Origin: Acetobacter sacchari
GTDB taxonomy: Bacteria > Pseudomonadota > Alphaproteobacteria > Acetobacterales > Acetobacteraceae
Length of the DNA stretch: 64,000 nt
Reading direction: 5' to 3'
NCBI RefSeq assembly: GCF_017377715.1
Contig: NZ_JAFVMF010000002.1
Coordinates: 1 to 64,000 of the forward strand
In this document: in pieces, positions 9,175-18,896 of the stretch
How the letters are laid out: each line of letters starts with the position of its first letter
How positions within the stretch are numbered: position 1 is the first letter of the stretch
Program-made: the position numbers and the translations under genes
The notes under the pieces: model-generated
The model's database searches: none
Seen by the model: the letters and a program-made list of their open reading frames with translations, nothing else
What the model was told of the DNA's origin: nothing

Positions 9175-12100
9175 ATGTCACGTTTCTTCATTGACCGCCC
9201 CATCTTTGCGTGGGTCATCGGTCTCGTCATCATGCTGGTCGGCGGCGTCTCGATATTCCAGATGCCGATCGCCCAGTACCCGAGCATAGCCCCGCCGCAG
9301 ATCGCGATTACCGTGACCTATCCGGGCGCGTCGGCCGAAACGGTGAACAACACCACTGTCCGGCCGATCCTGCAGCAGATGTACGGTCTGGATCATCTGG
9401 AATACATCTCGTCGCAATCTTACGCGTCGGGCCAGATGGAAATCGACCTGACGTTCGAACAGGGGACAAACCCCGACATCGCGCAGGTGCAGGTCCAGAA
9501 TAAGCTGCAGCTCGCACAGCCGCTGCTCCCGACCGAAGTCACCACGCAGGGCCTTAGCGTCACGAAGGCTGTGAAGAACTTCATGATGTTCGTCGCCTTC
9601 ATCTCGACCGACGGGTCGATGAGCGGCGTCGACATTGCGGACTACGTGGCCTCCAACGTGTCCGATCCAATCTCCCGCGTCTCCGGCGTCGGCGATCACA
9701 CGCTGTTCGGCTCCGAATATGCGATGCGCATCTGGGTCGACCCGTCAAAGCTCTACAAATACGCGTTGACGATCGGCGACGTTGAATCCGCCATCCAGGC
9801 CCAGAATATTCAGGTTTCGTCGGGTGAGCTCGGCGGCCTGACCGCCAAGCCGGGCATTCGTCTTGACGCCTCCGTCATCGGTCCGACCCGTCTGACCTCT
9901 CCTGACGAGTTCAAGAAGATTCTGCTGAAAGTGCAGCCTGACGGCTCGCAGGTTCATATCGGCGACGTCGGCTCGGTCGAGCTGGGCGCGCAGAGCTACA
10001 ACATGAACTCCGTCTACAACGGACATCCGGCGGCAGGCCTCGCGCTGAAACTCGCTGTCGGCGCCAATCAGTTGTCGACGGAAGACGCCGTCTACAAAGA
10101 GATTCACCAACTCGAGAAATTCTACCCGCCAGGCCTGAAGACCGTCTACCCACTGGATACGGCTCCCTTCATCGTCCTGTCGATCAAGGAGGTGATCATC
10201 ACCCTGCTCGAAGCCATCGGCCTCGTGTTCCTGGTCATGCTCGTCTTCCTGCAGAATTTCCGCGCCACGCTGATCCCGACGATCGCCGTTCCGGTCGTGC
10301 TTCTCGGCACGTTCGGCCTGCTGTCGGCGTTCGGCTTCTCCGTCAACACCCTGACCATGCTCGCCATGGTGCTGGCCGTCGGCCTGCTCGTCGACGACGC
10401 CATCGTCGTCGTCGAAAACGTCGAACGTGTCATGCATGAGCAGAATCTTTCTCCGAAGGAAGCTGCCCGCGTCTCCATGGACGAGATTACCGGCGCGCTG
10501 GTCGGCATCGTGCTGGTTCTTACCGCCGTGTTCCTGCCCATGGCGGCGTTCGGCGGTTCGACCGGCGTGATCTACCGCCAGTTCTCCATCACCATCTGCT
10601 CGGCCATGTGGCTGTCTGTGCTCGTCGCCGTCATCATGACGCCCGCCCTGTGCGCGACCATGTTGAAACCGAGCAGCGGCGAAAAGACCAAGGGTCTTTC
10701 CGGCTGGTTCAACCGTTCTTTCACGCGTCTCACCAAGGGTTACCTCGGCGGCGTGAACTGGATGGTCTCACGCGTCGCCGTTTCTCTGGTGCTGTTTGTG
10801 GTGATCACCGGCGCCACGGGCTACCTGTTCACCAGGCTGCCGGGCGGGTTCCTGCCCGACGAAGATCAGGGCCTGATCTTCGGGCAGGTGACGATGCCGC
10901 CGGGCGCGACGATGGAACAGACCTCTGCTGTCACGCAGCGTGTGTCCGACTACATCATGAAAACCGAAGCGAAGAACGTCGTGTCCGTCTTCGTGGCGAA
11001 CGGCTTCAACTTCGCCGGACGCGGGCAGTCCGCAGGCGCATTCTTCGTACGCCTCAAGGACTGGGATGTCCGTCCCGACGCGGACCAGACGTCTTCTGCC
11101 ATCGCCATGCGAATCATGATGCATTTCTGGGGCGACCCTGAGGCGCAGATTTTCGCGATCAATCCGCCCGCCGTGCTGGAACTGGGCAACGCGACCGGCT
11201 TCGATCTCGAACTGGAAGACCGCGCGCATCTTGGTCACGCAAAGCTTCTCGCCGCCCGAAACATGGTCCTCGGCATGGCGTCGAAAGATCCCCGCCTGAT
11301 GGCTGTTCGTCCGAACGGCATGGAAGATGCGCCACAGTATCACCTCAATATCGACCGAGAGAAAGCCAACGCGCTTGGCCTGACCAACGCCGACATCAAC
11401 ACGACCATCGAAGGCGCGCTGGGCTCGATCTATGTGAACCAGTTCCTGCGCGACGACCGCGTGAAGCAGGTCTACATTCAGGGCATTCCGGAATCCCGTA
11501 TGCTGCCGGTGGATCTTGCGAAATGGTATCTCCGCAACTCCGGCGGAACACTGGTGCCATTCAATGCGATCGCATCAGGCAACTGGATCATGGGACCGCA
11601 GAAGGTTGAAAACTACAACGGCCTGAACTCCTATGAGATTCTGGGTCAGCCTTCCGCCGGACACAGTTCGGGTGAATCCATGGACGCCATCCGCGCCGCG
11701 CTCGCCAAACTTCCGCCGGGCATCGGTTACGAATGGACCGGCCTGTCGTTCGAACAGGAAGCGTCCGGCGGCTCGACTGGCCCTCTCTACGCTCTGGCCA
11801 GCATCGTGATCCTGCTCTGCCTCGCCGCACTGTATGAAAGCTGGGCGATTCCCATCGCCGTGATCCTGGTCATACCGCTCGGCGTGCTGGGCGCCATCGT
11901 CAGCACGCTCTGGCGTGGATACGCCAACGATGTCTACTTTCAGGTCGGATTGCTGACGACCGTCGGTCTGGCCGTGAAGAACGCGATCCTGATCGTCGAG
12001 TTCGCCAAGGCGAATTTCGAAGCGGGTCAGTCGCTCACCGAGGCCGTGCTTAACGCCGGACGTGAACGCCTGCGCCCGATCATGATGACCTCCATCGCCT

Positions 12101-12327
12101 TCGTTCTCGGCGTGTTTCCGCTGGCGATCGCCACGGGAGCCGGGTCCGGCGCACGGACGGCCATCGGCACGGCGGTCGTCGGCGGCATGTTGACCGCAAC
12201 GCTGCTCGCCGTGTTCTTCGTGCCGCTGTTCTTCGTGGTCGTGCTCAAGCTCTTCCGCGTCCAGCCCAAGAAGATCGGCGATGAGCCAAAGACAATCGGG
12301 AACACCAACCAGGGCGCCCATTCATGA
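9175..12327 (+). CDS. RND multidrug efflux permease, HAE1 family (AcrB/MexB-like)
   Basis: A 1050-residue proton-driven pump, the usual length for the hydrophobe/amphiphile efflux-1 family. It opens with MSRFFIDRPIFAWVIGLVIML, the typical first membrane segment. It has two periplasmic porter regions and twelve predicted membrane segments. The TM4 proton-relay motif AVGLLVDDAIVVVENVER (about residues 401-418) keeps the paired aspartates, and the second half has the equivalent VGLAVKNAILIVEFAK with the key lysine. The pump picks up drugs, dyes or solvents from the periplasm and inner leaflet. It overlaps the downstream outer-membrane gene by ATGA. Confidence 0.97.
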   Translation: MSRFFIDRPIFAWVIGLVIMLVGGVSIFQMPIAQYPSIAPPQIAITVTYPGASAETVNNTTVRPILQQMYGLDHLEYISSQSYASGQMEIDLTFEQGTNPDIAQVQVQNKLQLAQPLLPTEVTTQGLSVTKAVKNFMMFVAFISTDGSMSGVDIADYVASNVSDPISRVSGVGDHTLFGSEYAMRIWVDPSKLYKYALTIGDVESAIQAQNIQVSSGELGGLTAKPGIRLDASVIGPTRLTSPDEFKKILLKVQPDGSQVHIGDVGSVELGAQSYNMNSVYNGHPAAGLALKLAVGANQLSTEDAVYKEIHQLEKFYPPGLKTVYPLDTAPFIVLSIKEVIITLLEAIGLVFLVMLVFLQNFRATLIPTIAVPVVLLGTFGLLSAFGFSVNTLTMLAMVLAVGLLVDDAIVVVENVERVMHEQNLSPKEAARVSMDEITGALVGIVLVLTAVFLPMAAFGGSTGVIYRQFSITICSAMWLSVLVAVIMTPALCATMLKPSSGEKTKGLSGWFNRSFTRLTKGYLGGVNWMVSRVAVSLVLFVVITGATGYLFTRLPGGFLPDEDQGLIFGQVTMPPGATMEQTSAVTQRVSDYIMKTEAKNVVSVFVANGFNFAGRGQSAGAFFVRLKDWDVRPDADQTSSAIAMRIMMHFWGDPEAQIFAINPPAVLELGNATGFDLELEDRAHLGHAKLLAARNMVLGMASKDPRLMAVRPNGMEDAPQYHLNIDREKANALGLTNADINTTIEGALGSIYVNQFLRDDRVKQVYIQGIPESRMLPVDLAKWYLRNSGGTLVPFNAIASGNWIMGPQKVENYNGLNSYEILGQPSAGHSSGESMDAIRAALAKLPPGIGYEWTGLSFEQEASGGSTGPLYALASIVILLCLAALYESWAIPIAVILVIPLGVLGAIVSTLWRGYANDVYFQVGLLTTVGLAVKNAILIVEFAKANFEAGQSLTEAVLNAGRERLRPIMMTSIAFVLGVFPLAIATGAGSGARTAIGTAVVGGMLTATLLAVFFVPLFFVVVLKLFRVQPKKIGDEPKTIGNTNQGAHS

Positions 12328-13907
12328 TCGACTCTCCGAGCAAGCTTTCCATGCGCCGTCGCGGCGCCCGGAAAGCGGGCGTCATCGGATTCAGCGCCGC
12401 CCTGTTGTCGGCGTGCACGATGATCCCCGACTATCACAGAACCGCGCCGCCAATGGCGACGACCTACCCCGCCGACCCCATGAAGGCAGTCGGCGTCACG
12501 ACGTCGCCCGGCGCGATCAACCGTGAAGCCTGGCGAATCGGTTGGGAAGAATTCTTCACAGACCCGCGTCTGCGCGCCCTGATCGCCATTGCTATTCGGG
12601 AAAACCGCGACTTGCGTCAGGCCGCCGGTTCGATTGAACAGGCGTCTGGTGAATACGATGTTCAGCACGCCACTCTATTGCCGCCTATCGGGGCGACAGG
12701 CGAAGGCATGTATCTGTCGCCGTCGCGGACTGCTGGTTTGAGCTTCGCGCCGGGACAAGGACGAACCCTGTCCATGTTCCGTTACTACTCAGCTGGCATT
12801 GGTTTCTCATCGTACGAAATCGACTTCTTCGGACGCATTCGGAGCCTGTCGCGCAGCGCCGGTGAAAAAGCATTGGCTCAGGTCGCCAACCAGCGCTCGG
12901 TTCTGATCTCAACTGTGTCGCAGGTCGCCAACGCATACATCGCCTGGTTGGGCGCCAGAGAACTCGCCGAAGTTGCTCAGAATACGTGGCAGTCGCAGGC
13001 CGAGACGTATCGGCTGACCAAACTGCGCTTCGACCGTGGCGAAGCGGATATGCTGACATTACGTCAGACCGAAGAGCAGGTCGCGCAGTCCGCATCGTTG
13101 CGTGATGACGCGCTCCGACAGGAGGCGCAGGACGAAAACGCCCTTGTCCTGCTGATCGGCGCGCCCATCCCGGCCAACCTGCCGCCGCCGGGCAAGTTGG
13201 GCGAGCAGACACTGCTCGCCGACATCCCTGCAGGCCTGCCGTCGGACCTACTTGACCGGCGCCCTGACATCGAGCAGGCCGAGCATACGCTGCTGTCGGC
13301 GAACGCAGATATCGGCGCCGCTCGCGCTGCGTTTTTCCCGAAAATTTCGCTGACGGCCACTGACGGGCTCTCCAGCCTGCAGTTCCACAGCCTATTCACG
13401 TCAGCAGCGACAACCTGGGGTTTCACGCCGCAGATTTCGATACCGCTTTTCACGTGGGGTCAGGCCTCCGGCAATTTGCACACCGCGAAAGGCGAACGCG
13501 CCGTCGATCTTGCCGCCTATCAGAAGACCGTGCAGAGCGCATTCAGGGAAGTGTCCGACGCTCTCGTTGCGCGCGGAACCTACCTTGATGAAGCGAAGCA
13601 GGCAAAGCAGCTGGTAGAGGCTTCAAACGAGGCGTTCCATCTTGCGAAACTGCGTTTTTCAACCGGCTCCGATTCATATTTGACTACGCTGCAGTCGCAA
13701 CGCGACTACCTTCAGGCTCAGCAAAGCCGTATTCAGGTTGATGTTCTGAAATACCAGAATCTGGTGACTGTCTACCGTGCATTGGGCGGCGGATGGAGCC
13801 AGCGCAGCGTTCCTGATCAGAACAACGGCAAGCCCGTGACACCGAAAGACACTGGGTTGCCTGGGCCCGGCGCCTCTATGTCGTCGAAAGGGTTGCTAAC
13901 GCCGTAA
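12324..13907 (+). CDS. RND efflux outer membrane lipoprotein, NodT/OprM family
   Basis: A 527-residue outer membrane factor that completes the tripartite pump encoded with the two genes before it. The N-terminus has a twin basic patch, a hydrophobic stretch and lipobox LLSACT. Family motifs include DLLDRRPDIEQAEHTLLSAN in the second repeat and VYRALGGGWSQR near the end. Its ATG overlaps the permease stop, so the two are translationally coupled. It differs clearly from the outer membrane factor at the left edge, so the genome has at least two such channels. A strong terminator follows. Confidence 0.95.
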   Translation: MIDSPSKLSMRRRGARKAGVIGFSAALLSACTMIPDYHRTAPPMATTYPADPMKAVGVTTSPGAINREAWRIGWEEFFTDPRLRALIAIAIRENRDLRQAAGSIEQASGEYDVQHATLLPPIGATGEGMYLSPSRTAGLSFAPGQGRTLSMFRYYSAGIGFSSYEIDFFGRIRSLSRSAGEKALAQVANQRSVLISTVSQVANAYIAWLGARELAEVAQNTWQSQAETYRLTKLRFDRGEADMLTLRQTEEQVAQSASLRDDALRQEAQDENALVLLIGAPIPANLPPPGKLGEQTLLADIPAGLPSDLLDRRPDIEQAEHTLLSANADIGAARAAFFPKISLTATDGLSSLQFHSLFTSAATTWGFTPQISIPLFTWGQASGNLHTAKGERAVDLAAYQKTVQSAFREVSDALVARGTYLDEAKQAKQLVEASNEAFHLAKLRFSTGSDSYLTTLQSQRDYLQAQQSRIQVDVLKYQNLVTVYRALGGGWSQRSVPDQNNGKPVTPKDTGLPGPGASMSSKGLLTP

Positions 13908-13950
13908 GGCCGCAACCACCAGTCTTCGGAAGTTCAGCTTCGTCTCTTCA

Positions 13951-13979
13951 TCCGGTCAGCCACGCTGACCGGATTTTTT
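13951..13979 (+). terminator. Rho-independent terminator of the RND operon
   Basis: A perfect 10-base-pair stem (TCCGGTCAGC with GCTGACCGGA) closes a three-base loop CAC and is followed by six T. It lies 44 bases after the outer-membrane factor stop. Confidence 0.9.
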
Positions 13980-14016
13980 ATTGGCTGTCTGCCACACACC
14001 AAGAAATAGGCGACAG

Positions 14017-14970
14017 CTATGACACCCAGACAAGAATTGTGGACAAGGTAATGACGGAGGCAATCGTCGTCAGCAAGGTCACCTGACTGGCGACGCCAGC
14101 CTCCCGCCCGTAAAGCTTAGCCAGCATGAAAGGCCCTGTTCCGGTGGGTAACGCGCTCAACACAAGCGCCTCACGCGACCACACTGGTTGCTCAGAAAAC
14201 ACTGTGACAGCAAGAAGAAACGTCAACGCAGGTTGCACAAGCAACTTCATTCCCGCCAACCGTAACGTCCCGAACAATGGCGCAGTCGAAGCTTTTCTCG
14301 ATTCAACGAGAAACATCCCAATCGTGAGCAGCGCGCACGGGCTTGCGGCGCCGGCGAGCAACGTCACGAACGTCGTCCCTGCGGACGGAATCGACACCCC
14401 CGTGATATTCACAACGAGACCAAGAAACGGCATAAAAATCAGGGGATTCAGCGCCAGAGCGCGCGAGACGGAGATAATGACCGAGCCAGTTCGTCCGCCA
14501 GCCCGCTCGTCGACCTCGATCATGAAAATTGCAATGGCGAACAAGCTGCAAGCCGTGAGAAGCGTGGATATCGTGATGGCCGCCATAGATTGCGCGCCAA
14601 AAACGTCGAGACAAACCGGAATGCCAATAAACGACGTGTTGGCGTAACCCGCCGACAACCCTTCTATAGCCGCATTGGAAAGACGATGCGGGCGTCCCGC
14701 GTCGCGTCGCCAGCACACGAGCCAGTTCAGCCCAAAAGTCAGAACCATTCCCAGCCCAAATGCCCCGGCGAACCCAACATGATTCAGTTCCGCCAGCGGC
14801 ACATCGCAGGTTATTTTGAATAATTCCGCCGGAAGCGCCAGACGAATGACAAAACGGTTGAGCACGTTCGTTGCGTCCGCGCCCAGCCAGTTTTGTTTTG
14901 CCGTGATCGCCCCGAAGACGATCAGACCAAAGATCGGCGCCAGCACCGAAATGACGCCGAATATTGTCAT
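14017..14970 (-). CDS. AEC family transporter (auxin efflux carrier-like permease)
   Basis: A 317-residue inner-membrane protein with about ten hydrophobic segments in the five-plus-five arrangement of the AEC family. Family signs include GLSAGYANTSFIGIPVCLDVFG near residues 106-127 and the closing LPTGTGPFMLAKLYGREAGVA. Relatives in bacteria export or take up malonate, malate and other small acids; the substrate here is not known. Its ATG lies one base after the stop of the aldehyde dehydrogenase gene, so both are one operon. The pairing suggests that the carrier moves the product or precursor of that enzyme. Confidence 0.9.
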   Translation of the reverse strand: MTIFGVISVLAPIFGLIVFGAITAKQNWLGADATNVLNRFVIRLALPAELFKITCDVPLAELNHVGFAGAFGLGMVLTFGLNWLVCWRRDAGRPHRLSNAAIEGLSAGYANTSFIGIPVCLDVFGAQSMAAITISTLLTACSLFAIAIFMIEVDERAGGRTGSVIISVSRALALNPLIFMPFLGLVVNITGVSIPSAGTTFVTLLAGAASPCALLTIGMFLVESRKASTAPLFGTLRLAGMKLLVQPALTFLLAVTVFSEQPVWSREALVLSALPTGTGPFMLAKLYGREAGVASQVTLLTTIASVITLSTILVWVS

Positions 14971-14971
14971 A

Positions 14972-16420
14972 TCAGGCGTTCAGATAGATGGTTTTGGTCT
15001 GCACGTAAGCTTCCAGACCATGCTTGCCATCTTCTCCCCCCAGGCCGCTTTCACCGTAGCCATGATGGTACCCCTGAGGGGCCTCGCCGCCGCCACGATT
15101 GACGTAAATTTCACCGAACTCCAGCTCCCGCGTCATTCGCAGAATACGACCGAGATCGCGCGTGAACAGATAAGCCGACAGGCCGTAACGGCAATCGTTA
15201 GCGAAGGCCAGCGCCTGATCAAAATCCGCAACCCGGATGACGGACAAGACTGGCCCGAATACTTCGTTATGGGCGATGTCCATATCCTGTCGAACGTCAG
15301 TCAGCAGCGTGGGCGCGTAGTAAAAGCCCTTGTCGTATTCCGGCCCGGTCAGACGATGACCACCAACTTCGAGCTTGCCGCCCTGCCGCACAGCCCCTTC
15401 GACCATGGCATGAACTTTCTCCAGTTCAGCGAGGCTGACCTTGGGACCCATATCGGTATCAGGGTCCGTCGGAGAGCCAACTTTCAGACCGCTGATCTTC
15501 TCCCGAATCTTCGAGGTGAACGCATCATAGACCGCCTCATGAACATAGGTGCGCTCGTTGCAGGTGCAGACCTGTCCGGCGTTCGTAAATCTGGACTCTA
15601 TCGCCGCCTGCGCCGCCTTTTCGATATCTGCGTCCTCCATAACGATGAAGGGCGCCTTCCCCCCAAGTTCGAGACGAACCTCTTTCAGGTGCTCCGCAGC
15701 CGCCGCCATGATTTTCTTGCCCGCAGGCGTCGAGCCCGTCATGGTGATCAGCTTCGTGAGCGGATGCGCGACCAGCGGAACGCCCACATCGGGACCGTCG
15801 CCCGTCACAATATTGACGACGCCGTTTGGAATTTTCGCTTCCTCGACAAGACGCGCCATCTCCAGCCCTGCAAAAGGCGTCAGTTCATGCGGCTTGACGA
15901 CGACCGTATTGCCTGCGGCGATAGCAGGGCCAATCTTGCGGGCGCACAGCGCAAAAGGGAAATTCCATGCGGCAATCCCTCCGATAACGCCATGCGGCAC
16001 GCGATCGATCAGAATCTTCTCGTCCGGCGTGCTGCCCGGCACGATTTCTCCTTCCAGGCGGCGGGTGTTTTCTGCCGCGAAGCGAATGAGGCCAATGGCG
16101 AAGTCGATTTCGCCGCGAGCCTCCTTCAGAGGCTTTCCCATTTCAGAGGTGATCGTCGCGGCCAGACGCTCCTTGTCGCGTTCGATCAGGGTGTTCAACG
16201 CGAGCAGATAGTCTGCGCGCTCAAGAGCCGTTTTTCTGCTCCAGGCTGGAAAAGCCTTTTGCGCGGCGGAGACAGCCTTTTCCACGTCCCCCGCGTCGCC
16301 CTTGGCGACATGAGCAACCGTTTCGCCGGTCGCCGGGTTTTCAACTGCGATCCATTCGTTCGAACCCGGAGCCGTCCAGGCTCCGTCGATGAACAGATTG
16401 TATCGGGGCGCATTTGTCAT
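14972..16420 (-). CDS. aldA: NAD-dependent aldehyde dehydrogenase, lactaldehyde/glycolaldehyde type
   Basis: A 482-residue enzyme of the aldehyde dehydrogenase superfamily. Key residues are in place: Asn153 in AAWNFPF, the general base Glu251 in RLELGGKAPF and the nucleophile Cys285 in NAGQVCTCNER. The C-terminus, with GEIYVNRGGGEAPQGYHHGY and the ending EDGKHGLEAYVQTKTIYLN, resembles AldA, which oxidises lactaldehyde and glycolaldehyde (E. coli AldA is 479 residues). Succinate-semialdehyde or another aldehyde cannot be ruled out. It heads an operon with the AEC transporter. A palindrome at 16468-16485 just upstream may be a LysR-type site. Confidence 0.88.
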   Translation of the reverse strand: MTNAPRYNLFIDGAWTAPGSNEWIAVENPATGETVAHVAKGDAGDVEKAVSAAQKAFPAWSRKTALERADYLLALNTLIERDKERLAATITSEMGKPLKEARGEIDFAIGLIRFAAENTRRLEGEIVPGSTPDEKILIDRVPHGVIGGIAAWNFPFALCARKIGPAIAAGNTVVVKPHELTPFAGLEMARLVEEAKIPNGVVNIVTGDGPDVGVPLVAHPLTKLITMTGSTPAGKKIMAAAAEHLKEVRLELGGKAPFIVMEDADIEKAAQAAIESRFTNAGQVCTCNERTYVHEAVYDAFTSKIREKISGLKVGSPTDPDTDMGPKVSLAELEKVHAMVEGAVRQGGKLEVGGHRLTGPEYDKGFYYAPTLLTDVRQDMDIAHNEVFGPVLSVIRVADFDQALAFANDCRYGLSAYLFTRDLGRILRMTRELEFGEIYVNRGGGEAPQGYHHGYGESGLGGEDGKHGLEAYVQTKTIYLNA

Positions 16421-16724
16421 CAGAAACTCCCATTCGTTGGATGAGGGGAGTATCGGAAAACCGTCACATCATTAAAAGCAATGATATATGATCAAGTAAC
16501 TCACAAAAAGTGAACGATTAAACCAAACGCGTCATCCGCTTTGCCCGGCATTTAAAGAACCATAATTCAATGATTATCTCACGGAGCACCTTCAGACCCT
16601 CAAGCACTTTCGGCCGAATTGAGCATGCTTCAGCGCATTATTCGTCGGCGCGCCCATGTGGAAATGCGCGCCTCCCAATGAACGACGACACCTGTCCGTG
16701 ATAGACATGCAAGCGGATATGGCC
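16421..16724. other. Intergenic promoter region upstream of aldA
   Basis: This 304-base stretch has no supported gene. It is visibly more AT-rich than its neighbours and holds two dyads: ATCATT/AATGAT at 16468-16485 and ATAAT/ATTAT at 16562-16577, both with six-base spacers. It likely carries the aldA promoter and the binding sites of the LysR regulator at 16725-17591, which is transcribed in the same direction. Confidence 0.5.
16468..16485. promoter_or_regulatory. LysR-type operator candidate upstream of aldA
   Basis: Arms ATCATT and AATGAT flank a six-base spacer, and a nested T-N11-A pattern of LysR regulators is present. The dyad is 48 bases upstream of the aldA start. A second shorter dyad of similar shape lies at 16562-16577. 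Assignment to the adjacent LysR gene is by position only. Confidence 0.4.
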
Positions 16725-17591
16725 CTAGGAACCGAGACAATGCTCTACAAAACGAGCCCCCGGAATGCTCAGGGCTTCACGGCGCCAGACAAAATACACC
16801 GGACCCGGGTCGAGATCTTCTGGTCTGAACACACGGACATTTCCACCACCATGCCCGGATCTCTCGTGCAACATGCTATCCGGAAAGCACGAAACACCGA
16901 GGCCCGCCGCCACGCATGCCCGCAACACATCGTAAGACTCTATGGTTTGAATCGCCGGCGTCTCCAGTCCGCGCGCATTAAGCCATCCCTCAAAACGGTT
17001 GCGATAAAAGCAATCCGTATTGAACAGAAAGACGGTGGTCGTGAGCCAATCTATATCATCCACAGCCTTTATGGATTGCGGTGTGAGGAGCGAAAGGCTT
17101 TCGCTGAAGGCAAAACGACTGTCCAGCAGCGGATGCTGGATAGGCCCGTCGGTCAGAACAAGATCCAGTTCGCCATCTGACAGCATCCGCTCGAGGGTGT
17201 ACGACGGCCTGGTTAAAAGCGTCAGTTCGACGCCTGGATATGCGGCGGCGAACGCAGGCAAACGCTCGGGAAGAAAATGACGCAACGCCACATCCAGAGC
17301 CCCTACCTTCAGAATCCCCCTCGGCCTGTCCGCATCGAACAAATGAGGAAGGCGTCCAAGCCCCGCAACCAGCGGCGTGACCTCGCGGTATAAAAGCCGC
17401 GCCGCCGGGGTAACGATCAGGCGTCCCTTTTCTCGCAGAAACAATTCCTGCCCGAGAATTTGTTCGAGTTCCTTGAGACGCGCCGTGATGTTGGAGGCGA
17501 CGCAGTGCATCCGGCGCGACGCCGCGACGATCGAGCCCTCCTCCATGATCGCACAAAAAAATTGCAACTGGGAAAGCTTCAGGGCGTCCAT
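16725..17591 (-). CDS. LysR family transcriptional regulator
   Basis: A 288-residue regulator. The N-terminal winged helix-turn-helix (about 5-65) contains FFCAIMEEGSIVAASRRM and NITARLKELEQILGQELFLR, which match the LysR pattern well. The remaining part is the periplasmic-binding-protein-like effector domain, with LDLVLTDGP and VAAGLGVSCFPDSML. The usual LysR target is a nearby gene; aldA and its transporter lie directly downstream in the same direction behind a dyad, so they are the best candidates. The effector is unknown. Confidence 0.92.
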   Translation of the reverse strand: MDALKLSQLQFFCAIMEEGSIVAASRRMHCVASNITARLKELEQILGQELFLREKGRLIVTPAARLLYREVTPLVAGLGRLPHLFDADRPRGILKVGALDVALRHFLPERLPAFAAAYPGVELTLLTRPSYTLERMLSDGELDLVLTDGPIQHPLLDSRFAFSESLSLLTPQSIKAVDDIDWLTTTVFLFNTDCFYRNRFEGWLNARGLETPAIQTIESYDVLRACVAAGLGVSCFPDSMLHERSGHGGGNVRVFRPEDLDPGPVYFVWRREALSIPGARFVEHCLGS

Positions 17592-17683
17592 GTCGTCCCC
17601 ATTTCAGGCATCGAGAAAATAAACGTCAAAGAAAGAAGACTTTCCTTCCCCATAAAGCGTTGCGGTCGCGCCCTGTTTCGCTG

Positions 17684-18715
17684 TCAGGCCGTCGCACAAA
17701 GAGCTTCCCAAACCTTCACCGCCTGCGTCATGGCCTGCGCATCGTGAACACGGAGTATCGCATCGCTGAACACAAGACCCGGAATATTCGCAGCCACAGT
17801 CCCGGGATCGCGCAGACGCGCTTCAGCAACGTCAGTTACGTCACCGATCATTCTTTTACGCGACAGGCCCACGAGGACCCTGCAACCCAGATTCGCCAAA
17901 ATCGGCAGCCGGCGGAGTAATTCGTAATTTTGAGCCCTCGTTTTCGCGAAGCCAAAGCCCGGGTCCACCAGAATACGCGACCGGTCGATTCCTGCATTCT
18001 CCGCATCACGAACAGCCGCAGCAAGCTCCCTTACGACCTCCACGCCGATATCGTGGTAGTCCGTCAGCATATCCATCGTCGCGGGCTCCCCGCGCATATG
18101 CATCAGCGCCACCGCGCACTCTTTGGTCGCCAGCATCGGCGCCGCATCGGGATCATGACGAAGCGCAGAAACGTCGTTGACGAGAGCCGCGCCCGCATCC
18201 ACAGCCGCCTCCATCGTCCGTGCGTTACGTGTGTCGACAGAGATCACGGCGCCCGCCTGTCGCAGACGTTCCACGGCGGGTTTTAGCCTTCGCCATTCGT
18301 CTTCAAGAGAAACGGCTGCTGCGCCTGGACGCGTGCTTTCCGCCCCTACGTCGATGATTCTGGCGCCCCCGTTCTGCAGAACACCGATCTGACGTGTTGC
18401 GGCTTCTGGACTTTCGTAGTCGCCGCCATCGCTGAAACTGTCTGGGGTGACGTTCAAAATCCCCATGACAGTTGCCCCGACGGGCAGACCGCATGATGGC
18501 GGCGCGGTCGTAACCATCCTCATCGCCTCTCGCCACCCGGCCGGGATACGCTCCACCGGGACTGGCCCCGTACGTTGAGCGCCATCCCAAAGAAACGCCA
18601 ATGCGAAAGCAACAGGCCCGCCAGCAAAAGGCAACGCGACGCCGGCCTTTACCGCTGCGACAGCCTCATTCCCATACAAGAGCCCCGTGGGCTCAACCAG
18701 TTTCACCGCGTCCAT
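17684..18715 (-). CDS. folP: Dihydropteroate synthase
   Basis: A 343-residue enzyme that joins p-aminobenzoate to the dihydropterin pyrophosphate in folate synthesis; it is the sulfonamide target. The pterin-binding barrel starts near residue 80 with MGILNVTPDSFSDGG (84-98), followed by GARIIDVGAESTRPGA, SVDTRNARTMEAAVDAGA, LVNDVSAL and the late GFGFAKT and GLSRKRMI motifs. An N-terminal segment of about 75 residues precedes this core, a length seen in acetic acid bacteria. I chose the ATG at 18715 because AGGAAGGGG lies upstream; an alternative ATG at 18754 is possible. The open frame to 18955 is rejected because the ftsH terminator lies inside it. Confidence 0.93.
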   Translation of the reverse strand: MDAVKLVEPTGLLYGNEAVAAVKAGVALPFAGGPVAFALAFLWDGAQRTGPVPVERIPAGWREAMRMVTTAPPSCGLPVGATVMGILNVTPDSFSDGGDYESPEAATRQIGVLQNGGARIIDVGAESTRPGAAAVSLEDEWRRLKPAVERLRQAGAVISVDTRNARTMEAAVDAGAALVNDVSALRHDPDAAPMLATKECAVALMHMRGEPATMDMLTDYHDIGVEVVRELAAAVRDAENAGIDRSRILVDPGFGFAKTRAQNYELLRRLPILANLGCRVLVGLSRKRMIGDVTDVAEARLRDPGTVAANIPGLVFSDAILRVHDAQAMTQAVKVWEALCATA

Positions 18716-18837
18716 CAGCCCCTTCCTGAACACCCCTGCCGGGCTATTCCTCATTGCTCCCCTGCCGTCACCGTGTCGAACGTTGCGGATATCCCTCATC
18801 AACAAGGCCTTCGCCACACACCCGGAAGCTCCGCACG

Positions 18838-18870
18838 AAAAAACGCGCCGCCCACAAGGACGGCGCGTTT
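18838..18870 (-). terminator. Rho-independent terminator of ftsH
   Basis: AAACGCGCCG (18841-18850) pairs with CGGCGCGTTT (18861-18870) around a short loop. On the minus strand this reads as a stem followed by six T (18843-18838). It lies 27 bases after the ftsH stop, upstream of the folP start. Confidence 0.85.
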
Positions 18871-18896
18871 CCCGAACGCATATTATGCTGACCGGC

